DNA of 5,075 bases from Candidatus Omnitrophota bacterium (GTDB lineage: Bacteria > Omnitrophota > Koll11 > Aquiviventales > Aquiviventaceae), in the NCBI GenBank assembly GCA_023247285.1, contig JAHFGU010000125.1, forward strand, positions 1 to 5,075, in the 5' to 3' direction. Position numbers and translations under genes: made by a program. A model generated the notes under the pieces. The model was given only the letters and a program-made list of their open reading frames with translations, made no database searches and was not told the origin of the DNA. This document shows, in pieces, positions 1 to 5,075 of the stretch. How positions within the stretch are numbered: position 1 is the stretch's first letter; every line of letters begins with the position of its first letter.

Positions 1-298
1 GCGCAGTGTTGTTGAGTCGGGCACCGGCCAGCTGGCGAATGTCCAGGGCCTCACGGTGGCCGGTAAAACCGGGACGGCTCAGAAGCTCGAGCCAACCGGC
101 CGCTACTCCCACAGCCGTTTCGTTGCCTCCTTCGTCGGCTTTGGGCCGGTGCCCGACGCTCGTTTTGTCGCGGTGGTGTCGGTGGATGAGCCGCGGCCGC
201 TCTATTTCGGCGGCACGGTGTCTGCCCCCATGTTCAAGCGGATGGTGGAACGGTTACGCGGGTATTGGGAGCTGCCCATCGTTAAGGAAGGTACGTGA
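1..298 (+). CDS. ftsI: FtsI / PBP3-type peptidoglycan D,D-transpeptidase, C-terminal end (5' part outside window)
   Basis: This is the C-terminal 98 residues of a class B penicillin-binding protein, the septal transpeptidase that crosslinks stem peptides in the periplasm during division. The reading frame enters at base 2 and ends at TGA 296-298. The third transpeptidase active-site box, KTGTAQ, is at bases 65-82 within VAGKTGTAQK. It is followed by the family-typical stretches YSHSRFVASFVGFGPVPD and VDEPRPLYFGG, then APMFKRMVERL, which closes the transpeptidase domain. The SxxK serine box, the SxN box and the membrane anchor lie upstream of the window and cannot be checked. No PASTA domain follows the transpeptidase fold: the protein ends about 77 residues after the KTG box, as in Gram-negative FtsI. 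The position directly before murE is the usual dcw order and favours FtsI over an elongation PBP2. The stop codon is immediately followed by the murE ATG. Confidence 0.92.
   Translation, partial: RSVVESGTGQLANVQGLTVAGKTGTAQKLEPTGRYSHSRFVASFVGFGPVPDARFVAVVSVDEPRPLYFGGTVSAPMFKRMVERLRGYWELPIVKEGT
283..291 (+). promoter_or_regulatory. Shine-Dalgarno sequence for murE
   Basis: TAAGGAAGG lies inside the last codons of ftsI and ends 7 nt before the murE ATG at 299. It is close to the consensus TAAGGAGGT and is the only strong ribosome binding site in front of a gene in this window. It supports the choice of ATG 299 and suggests that murE can initiate independently as well as by coupling to ftsI. 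Confidence 0.75.
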
Positions 299-1789
299 AT
301 GCATCTGCGCGATCTCCTGCATGGCGTGACGGCCGATCCCGTGGCCGCGCTGCCGGTGGCCGGCATCGCCTGCCACTCGAAGCAGGTCCGACCGGGCGAT
401 CTCTTCATCGCGGTTGAGGGCGCGGCGGTCGACGGCCATGCGTTCATTGAGGAGGCGATTGCCCGTGGTGCCGCCGCCGTGGTGGCGCAACGCCTGCCGG
501 GCCTACGCCACAGCGCGGCGGCGCGTCATTCGGCCATCGCCTGCCCATGCGTCTTGGTGCCGGACTCGCGCGACGCGCTCGCCAAGATTGCGACGCGGTT
601 CTACGGGCACCCGTCGCGCAAGCTCCGGCTGCTCGGCGTGACCGGTACGAATGGTAAGACGACGACCACCTATCTGCTCCAGACGATCCTGGAGGCGACC
701 GGCGCGCGCGCCGGTTTGCTGGGGACGATTGTCTATCAGGTCGGCGGTCGGACCCTGCCGTCCACGAATACGACGCCGGGGCCGCTCGAACTCCAGCGCT
801 ACTTCGCGCAGATGGTGGGGCAGGGCGTGCAGTGGTGCGCCATGGAGGTGTCTTCGCACGCGCTGGCGCAAGACCGCGTCGCCGGCCTCGAATATGAAGC
901 CGCGATTTTCACCAACCTCGGCTCAGACCACCTCGATTACCACAAGACGCGCGACGCCTATGCCGCGGCCAAGCGGCGGCTCTTTGAGCACTTACGCCCG
1001 GATGGCATCGCGGTCGTCAACATCGATGACGAATTTGGCCGCGTGCTGGCGGAAACCCTGCCGCATCCGGTCATCACATACGGAGTCGAGCATCCGGCGA
1101 AAGTGGCCGTCAAGGAGGTGCACAGCTCGTGGCAGGGCCTGGAGCTGCTGCTGGCGTCACCCTGGGGCACGATCCCGCTGTCCACGGGCTTGCTCGGACG
1201 GCACAACGCGTGGAACATCGCCGCGGCGGCCGCGGCGCTGTTGGCGCTCGGCGTGACCCCGGGCGACCTGCGGACCGGGTTGGCGACTGTGGAGCAGGTG
1301 CCGGGGCGGCTCGAGCGGGTGCCCATCGACGGCGAGGCGGCTGTCTTGGTGGATTATGCGCATACCGCGGATGCGCTGCGGATGGTGTTGGCTTCGCTGC
1401 GCAGCCTGACGCGCGGCCGGCTGATTGTCGTGTTCGGCTGCGGCGGCAACCGCGATCAAAGCAAACGCCCGGTCATGGGGCGGATGGCCAGCGTGCTGGC
1501 CGATTATGTGGTCCTGACGTCGGATAACCCGCGCGGAGAAGACCCGGGCGAAATCATCCGCCAGATCAAAGCCGGATTCGACCCGAAGTTCGCGCACTAT
1601 GAGGAGCAGCCGGATCGTGAGCAGGCGATTGTCGCCGCCCTCTCGATGGCTCGACGCGACGACACGGTGCTCATCGCCGGCAAGGGCCACGAGGCTTATC
1701 AGACGTTTGATCATATCTCCGTGCCGTTTTCGGATCGCGACGTCGTGGAGCGCTGGAGCGCTGCGCGCCATGCGGTGGCCCTGTCGTAG
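299..1789 (+). CDS. murE: UDP-MurNAc-L-Ala-D-Glu:meso-diaminopimelate ligase MurE
   Basis: Cytoplasmic ATP-dependent Mur ligase that adds the third stem-peptide residue to UDP-MurNAc-L-Ala-D-Glu. The 496 residues match the family's usual length of about 490-500. The N-terminal UDP-binding domain spans roughly residues 1-108. The central ATPase domain carries the P-loop GTNGKTTT (116-123), the substrate loop NTTPGPLEL (157-165), MEVSSHAL (182-189) and NLGSDHLDYH (206-215). K225 in AAAKRRLF is at the place of the carbamylated lysine (E. coli K224). GRHNAWN (300-306) follows, and the C-terminal domain begins near PGRLE (335-339). That domain has VDYAHT (351-356), FGCGGNRDQSKRP, DNPRGEDP (409-416) and GKGHE (461-465). 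DNPR together with GKGHE is the known meso-DAP-selecting signature, rather than that of lysine-adding MurE. Unusual points are HSK (26-28) where DSR is usual in the UDP-binding domain, an Ala/His-rich stretch at 70-82, and AHTADAL where AHTPDAL is common. The start is fixed by the Shine-Dalgarno sequence at 283-291 and by ATG abutting the ftsI TGA. Confidence 0.97.
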   Translation: MHLRDLLHGVTADPVAALPVAGIACHSKQVRPGDLFIAVEGAAVDGHAFIEEAIARGAAAVVAQRLPGLRHSAAARHSAIACPCVLVPDSRDALAKIATRFYGHPSRKLRLLGVTGTNGKTTTTYLLQTILEATGARAGLLGTIVYQVGGRTLPSTNTTPGPLELQRYFAQMVGQGVQWCAMEVSSHALAQDRVAGLEYEAAIFTNLGSDHLDYHKTRDAYAAAKRRLFEHLRPDGIAVVNIDDEFGRVLAETLPHPVITYGVEHPAKVAVKEVHSSWQGLELLLASPWGTIPLSTGLLGRHNAWNIAAAAAALLALGVTPGDLRTGLATVEQVPGRLERVPIDGEAAVLVDYAHTADALRMVLASLRSLTRGRLIVVFGCGGNRDQSKRPVMGRMASVLADYVVLTSDNPRGEDPGEIIRQIKAGFDPKFAHYEEQPDREQAIVAALSMARRDDTVLIAGKGHEAYQTFDHISVPFSDRDVVERWSAARHAVALS

Positions 1790-1801
1790 GCGGGCGGGCG
1801 C

Positions 1802-3187
1802 ATGACGGGCTGGACGCTGCGCGAGCTTGCCGAAGCGACCGGCGGCCGGCTGCTCAATGACCGCCCGGATGTCATAGCCCGCGACGTCGCCATCGATTCC
1901 AGGCGGCTCGAGCCCGGCAGCGCCTTCGTGGCCATCCGCGGCGCTCGCTTCGACGGCCATGCGTTTCTAGCTGAGGCGGCGGATCGCGGAGCCGTCTGCG
2001 CGGTGGTGTCCCAAGACCCGGCCGCGCCGCTTGGGATCCCGAGCATACGCGTGCCTGATACGACCCAGGCGCTGCAGCGCTTGGCCAGATTCCATCGCCG
2101 GCGCATGGGCATCCCGGTCATTGCGGTGACCGGCTCCTGCGGCAAGACGACAACGAAGGAGCTCATCGCTCACCTGGCCGGCGACCCGGACACGATTCTC
2201 AAGACCGCCGGGACGCAGAACAATCACATCGGGGTGCCGCTGACCCTCCTGCGGATGGGGCCGGCCCATCGGCTCGCGGTCGTGGAGCTGGGCTCGAATC
2301 ATCCCGGAGAGATCGCGGCGCTGGCGAGGATTGCCGAACCCGACATGGCGGTCGTGACGAACGTCGGGCCTGTGCATCTGGAGTATTTCGGTTCGTTGCT
2401 CGGCGTCTTGCATGAAAAGCTCTCGCTGCTGGAGGCGGTGGCGCCGCGGGGTGCCGCCGTGCTGCCCGGCGACCAGCTCGACGTCTGCCTCGAAGCGTCC
2501 AAGCGGCTCATCCCCGACACGCGGGTCGTCACGTTTGGGACGACCGACCGCTGCGACATCCAGGCCACGGACATCCAGCGATCCGCTGCTGGCATGTTGA
2601 TGCGGCTGCGGGATCAGCTCACGCAATGGTCCGTGCCGCTCGTGGGCTATCACAACGTGGAGAATGCCCTGGCCGCGGTCGCGGCCGTCTGGGCGGTCGG
2701 CGTGCCGCTCTCGATGGCCAAGGCGCGCCTGGCCACGTTTGAGCCCATGCCGTTGCGCTCGGAGGTGGTCCGATGCGACGGCCTGACCATCTTGAATGAT
2801 TGTTACAACGCCAATCCCTTGTCATTCGCCCGGGCCTTGGAAACGCTGCGCGACATGTCTGTGCGCCGGAAGGTGGCCATCGTCGGCGACATGCTGGAGC
2901 TCGGCGAGTACACGATGCCGGCGCACCGAGCCATCGGCCGCCTCGCGACGCAATTGGGCATCGATGCGATCCTGGCCGTAGGTCAATTTGCCCACGAGGT
3001 CGCTCACGGGGCGCTTGAAGGCGGCGCAGGCGGCGTGACCACTTACCGCACGGTGCCTGAGCTATTGGCCGTCTTGCCGGGGCTGCTGCAACAGGGCGAC
3101 GGCCTGCTGGTCAAAGGCTCCCGCAAGCTGAATCTTGAGCGCGTCACCGATTTTCTTGTCGCGCATTACCGCGGGGCGCATGCCTGA
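1802..3187 (+). CDS. murF: UDP-MurNAc-tripeptide:D-alanyl-D-alanine ligase MurF
   Basis: Cytoplasmic Mur ligase that joins D-Ala-D-Ala to the UDP-MurNAc-tripeptide, completing the pentapeptide. At 461 residues it has normal MurF length. The N-terminal domain carries the UDP-contact motif IDSRRLEPGSAFVAI (31-45). The ATPase domain has the P-loop TGSCGKTTTKE (110-120), NNHIGVPLTLL (140-150), VELGSNHPGEI (161-171) and TNVGPVHLEYFGS (186-198). It also has a lysine at K206, and GYHNVENALAA (282-292), the conserved HNxxN ATP-site motif. The C-terminal domain shows the MurF hallmark NDCYNANP (332-339), GDMLELGE (362-369) and LVKGSRKLNLE (436-446). ATG 1802 is the first start after the in-frame murE TAG at 1787-1789, so a longer form is not possible. 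Only GGGCGGGCG precedes it, which is a weak ribosome binding site, and expression probably depends on coupling to murE 12 nt upstream. The gene shares the reading frame of murE. Confidence 0.97.
   Translation: MTGWTLRELAEATGGRLLNDRPDVIARDVAIDSRRLEPGSAFVAIRGARFDGHAFLAEAADRGAVCAVVSQDPAAPLGIPSIRVPDTTQALQRLARFHRRRMGIPVIAVTGSCGKTTTKELIAHLAGDPDTILKTAGTQNNHIGVPLTLLRMGPAHRLAVVELGSNHPGEIAALARIAEPDMAVVTNVGPVHLEYFGSLLGVLHEKLSLLEAVAPRGAAVLPGDQLDVCLEASKRLIPDTRVVTFGTTDRCDIQATDIQRSAAGMLMRLRDQLTQWSVPLVGYHNVENALAAVAAVWAVGVPLSMAKARLATFEPMPLRSEVVRCDGLTILNDCYNANPLSFARALETLRDMSVRRKVAIVGDMLELGEYTMPAHRAIGRLATQLGIDAILAVGQFAHEVAHGALEGGAGGVTTYRTVPELLAVLPGLLQQGDGLLVKGSRKLNLERVTDFLVAHYRGAHA
3180..3187 (+). promoter_or_regulatory. 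murF/mraY 8-nt overlap (likely translational coupling)
   Basis: The sequence ATGCCTGA holds the mraY start (3180-3182) and the murF stop (3185-3187) in different frames. No convincing Shine-Dalgarno sequence precedes it (GCGGGGCGC only). This suggests that ribosomes finishing murF re-initiate on mraY. An upstream in-frame TTG at 3135 would add 15 residues inside murF. It is less likely because MraY proteins usually begin just before the first membrane helix, as this ATG does. Confidence 0.6.
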
Positions 3188-4169
3188 CGTGCTCAGGTAC
3201 GCGGCGGTGACCGGGGTGGTCGCCGCCGGCGGATGCTTGCTGGCCGGTCGCGCGGTTATCCCCCTACTGGCCCGCGCGCAATGCGTCGCCCCGTCCCGCT
3301 ATCACGATTGCCCGCCGCTCCACGCCTATCAAGCGGGGAAACCCCGCGTTCCCACAATGGGAGGCCTGTTCGTGCTTGGCGCCGGCGTGCTGGCGGCGGC
3401 GCTCAGCGGGGGGCTCGCGGCTCCGAGCGGCTGGATTGTGTTGGGTGCGACGGCCGCGTTCGGGGCGATCGGTGGGCTGGATGATTGGTTGAAAGTTCGC
3501 GACGCCAACGCGGTCGGCGTGCGGATGCTGCCCAAACTGGTCTGGGCGCTGGCGGCCGGCGCCCTCGTCGGGTGGGCCAGCGGCGCCCTGGCCGGGGAAG
3601 CGGCAGTGATTCCATGGACCGGCCGCACGTTGCTGTTGGGCGCGCTGTGGATCCCGTGCGCTGCAGTGGTGTTGGCCGGCTCCGCGCACGCGGTGAACCT
3701 CACCGACGGCATGGACGGCCTGGCCGCCGGCTGTCTCGCGATTGCTTTTACCGCGCTGGGCATCTGGGTAGCGGTTCGCGGTCCGCAGCACCAGGCGCTT
3801 GTGGGCTGGTGCGCGGCGCTTGCCGGCGCCTGTCTCGCCTTCCTGTGGTTCAACAGTTTCCCCGCGGCCGTCTATCTCGGCGACACCGGCGCCCTGGGGT
3901 TGGGCGCCGCCTTGGGCGCCATCAGCGTGATCGCCCAGGCCGGCGTCTGGCTGCCGATCATCGGGGCCGTCTTCGTGGCTGAAGCGGGCTCGGTGATGCT
4001 GCAAGTGGCGTCCTATAAATGGCGAGGCCAACGGCGCATTTTTCGCGTGGCGCCCCTCCACCACCACGTGCATCTGGGCGGGATGAGCGAACCAAAGGTG
4101 ATCATCCGGTTCTGGCTCGCAGGTGCTGCGGCTGCGGCGATCGGCTTAACGGCCGTGGTCTCGCCATGA
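3180..4169 (+). CDS. mraY: Phospho-N-acetylmuramoyl-pentapeptide transferase MraY
   Basis: Polytopic inner-membrane enzyme that transfers phospho-MurNAc-pentapeptide from UDP to undecaprenyl phosphate, making lipid I. The 329 residues are at the short end of the family (B. subtilis about 324, E. coli 360). Hydrophobic segments run throughout, starting at about residues 8-30, consistent with the ten-helix fold. Catalytic landmarks are present: KPRVPTMGG (54-62), with K54 and T59 spaced like Aquifex K70 and T75; LDDWLK (100-105) matching D117, D118 and K121; AVNLTDGMDGLAAG (171-184); and YLGDTGALGLG (232-242), with D235 matching D265. WLPIIGAVFVAEAGSVMLQ (257-275), RRIFRVAPLHHH (285-296) and SEPKVIIRFW (303-312) follow. 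Oddities are a first cytoplasmic loop about 7 residues longer than in B. subtilis, lacking the EEGPxxH element, GT replaced by RV before PTMGG, and HHHVHLGGMSE where HHHFELKGWSE is usual. The catalytic residues are intact, so I expect a working enzyme. Confidence 0.97.
   Translation: MPDVLRYAAVTGVVAAGGCLLAGRAVIPLLARAQCVAPSRYHDCPPLHAYQAGKPRVPTMGGLFVLGAGVLAAALSGGLAAPSGWIVLGATAAFGAIGGLDDWLKVRDANAVGVRMLPKLVWALAAGALVGWASGALAGEAAVIPWTGRTLLLGALWIPCAAVVLAGSAHAVNLTDGMDGLAAGCLAIAFTALGIWVAVRGPQHQALVGWCAALAGACLAFLWFNSFPAAVYLGDTGALGLGAALGAISVIAQAGVWLPIIGAVFVAEAGSVMLQVASYKWRGQRRIFRVAPLHHHVHLGGMSEPKVIIRFWLAGAAAAAIGLTAVVSP
4166..4169 (+). promoter_or_regulatory. mraY/murD ATGA overlap (translational coupling)
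   Basis: ATG of murD (4166-4168) overlaps TGA of mraY (4167-4169). The upstream bases show no Shine-Dalgarno sequence, so murD translation probably depends on termination-reinitiation after mraY. Later in-frame GTG codons at 4193, 4202 and 4208 would give the shorter N-terminus more usual for MurD, but they also lack a ribosome binding site. Confidence 0.6.
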
Positions 4170-5075
4170 CCGTCTTCGCTTCCGCGCCTGCTGTGCCTGC
4201 CGTGGATGTGCTCGGCCGTTCGTGGGCCGGCCGGCCGGTCACGGTGGTCGGATTAGCCCGCAGCGGCGTGGCCGCCGCGGCGCTGCTCCAGAGAGTGGGC
4301 TGCGCGGTCCGGGTCACCGACGAGCGAGACACGCCCTCGCTTCGGGCAGCCGCCGATCAGCTGCGCGTAACCGGGATGGACTCGATCGAGCTTGGCCGTC
4401 ATACGCGGGATGCGGTGAAGGGCGCAGCTGCCGTGGTGGTCAGTCCCGGCGTGCCTGAGCAGAGCGCGCCGATCCGGTGGGCGGCGGACGCTGGCGTTCC
4501 GGTGATGAGCGAGATCGACTTGGCCTTCCTGTTTTGCCCCTCGCCGGTGATTGCCGTGACCGGCACCAACGGCAAGAGCACGGCCGTGACCCTCGTCACC
4601 CACGTCCTCAACGCCACTGGCCGGCCCGCCATTGCCTGCGGCAATCTCGGCATTCCATTCTCCTCGATGCTGGACCAATTGACGCCTGAGTCGGTGGCCG
4701 TGGTCGAGGTCAGCTCGTTCCAACTCTTGCGGTGCGAGCATTTTCGCCCTCGGATCGCGGTGCTCTTGAACATCGGCACCAACCATCTCGACCGGCACCC
4801 AGATTCCGTGGCCTACCTGGAGGCCAAGGCTCGAATCTTTCAGCGGCAAGGGGAGGCCGATTGGGCGGTGCTGAACGCCTGCGATGCCCGTATTGCCGGT
4901 CTGGCGGCGCGCCTGCGCGCACACGTCGCCTGGTTCAGCGCCGACTCAGGCAATGCGCCCGGGCTCCATCTGGCGCCTGAGACGCTGCGCGCGCTCACCC
5001 CCGGGATGCAGGCGGTGCTGCAAGTGGCGCGGCTCAGCGGAGTCCCCGATCCGCTCGCCTGGCAAGTCATCCGCG
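4166..5075 (+). CDS. murD: UDP-MurNAc-L-alanine:D-glutamate ligase MurD (3' end outside window)
   Basis: Cytoplasmic Mur ligase that adds D-glutamate to UDP-MurNAc-L-Ala. The open frame runs 303 codons to the window edge without a stop, about two-thirds of a usual 440-460 residue protein. The N-terminal Rossmann-like UDP domain has VTVVGLARSGVAAAALL (25-41) and VVSPGVP (91-97). The ATPase domain has the P-loop TGTNGKST (132-139), CGNLGIP (158-164), VEVSSFQL (180-187; E181 matches the catalytic glutamate E157 of E. coli) and NIGTNHLDRH (202-211; H207 matches H183). K221 in EAKARIF sits at the carbamylated lysine position (E. coli K198). With the ATG start, about 24 residues precede the first strand, more than in most MurD proteins, so a later GTG start is possible. 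N206 stands where many MurD have Asp next to the His. The GxHNxxN motif expected after residue 260 is not visible before the window ends. Confidence 0.96.
   Translation, partial: MTVFASAPAVPAVDVLGRSWAGRPVTVVGLARSGVAAAALLQRVGCAVRVTDERDTPSLRAAADQLRVTGMDSIELGRHTRDAVKGAAAVVVSPGVPEQSAPIRWAADAGVPVMSEIDLAFLFCPSPVIAVTGTNGKSTAVTLVTHVLNATGRPAIACGNLGIPFSSMLDQLTPESVAVVEVSSFQLLRCEHFRPRIAVLLNIGTNHLDRHPDSVAYLEAKARIFQRQGEADWAVLNACDARIAGLAARLRAHVAWFSADSGNAPGLHLAPETLRALTPGMQAVLQVARLSGVPDPLAWQVIR

Noticed and set aside
1790..1801. Possible promoter or terminator between murE and murF
   Set aside because: The gap is only 12 GC-rich bases, with no -10-like element, no stem-loop and no T-run.
1157..1960. Long reverse-strand open frame (267 codons) across murE and murF
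   Set aside because: It lies fully antisense to two clear Mur ligase genes, has no recognisable domain, and is expected from the low stop-codon density of high-GC DNA.
3135..3179. TTG-initiated N-terminal extension of MraY by 15 residues
   Set aside because: The added residues lie wholly within murF. The ATG at 3180 places the start just before the first membrane helix, as in known MraY proteins.
3264..4073. Long reverse-strand open frame (269 codons) opposite mraY
   Set aside because: It is antisense to conserved MraY motifs, and its translation is low-complexity and rich in Arg, Gln, His and Gly, which is typical of a GC-driven shadow.
4225..4238. GGCCGGCCGGCCGG self-complementary run near the murD start
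   Set aside because: It could form a hairpin but encodes conserved-frame residues (AGRP) ahead of the first murD strand. It lacks a U-tract or partner structure and is unsurprising at this GC content.
4943..5075. Frameshift or pseudogene interpretation of the murD distal region
   Set aside because: The frame stays open to the window edge and alternative frames give no MurD motifs, so a broken gene is not supported. The missing HN motif may simply lie beyond the window.

Overview
The window is a compact, single-strand stretch of a division and cell wall (dcw) cluster from a high-GC bacterium. All five genes lie on the + strand in the order ftsI (3' end only), murE, murF, mraY, murD (5' two-thirds). 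Coding covers essentially everything. The only non-coding bases between genes are 1790-1801, so there is no room for internal promoters or terminators outside coding sequence, and none was seen.

Layout: bases 1-298 encode the last 98 residues of an FtsI-type (class B) penicillin-binding protein, including its KTGT box. murE (299-1789) starts on the base after the ftsI stop and has a good Shine-Dalgarno sequence. murF (1802-3187) follows after 12 nt. mraY (3180-4169) overlaps murF by 8 nt. murD (4166 onward) overlaps mraY by 4 nt (ATGA) and runs off the right edge. The tight packing indicates one polycistronic message with translational coupling.

Together the genes cover consecutive steps of peptidoglycan precursor synthesis. 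MurD adds D-Glu to UDP-MurNAc-L-Ala, and MurE adds the third residue. The MurE DNPR motif predicts meso-diaminopimelate. MurF adds D-Ala-D-Ala, and MraY transfers phospho-MurNAc-pentapeptide to undecaprenyl phosphate to give lipid I. FtsI crosslinks the finished material at the septum.

The meso-DAP signature, the classic dcw order and a PBP without a visible PASTA tail fit a Gram-negative-type, GC-rich bacterium. I cannot assign a phylum from sequence alone. The MraY is noticeably divergent in its first cytoplasmic loop and near the HHH motif, which suggests a lineage away from the usual model organisms. I found no mobile element, RNA gene, CRISPR array, repeat array or undescribed system. 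The points worth a second look are variations within known enzymes and the in-frame arrangement of ftsI, murE and murF.
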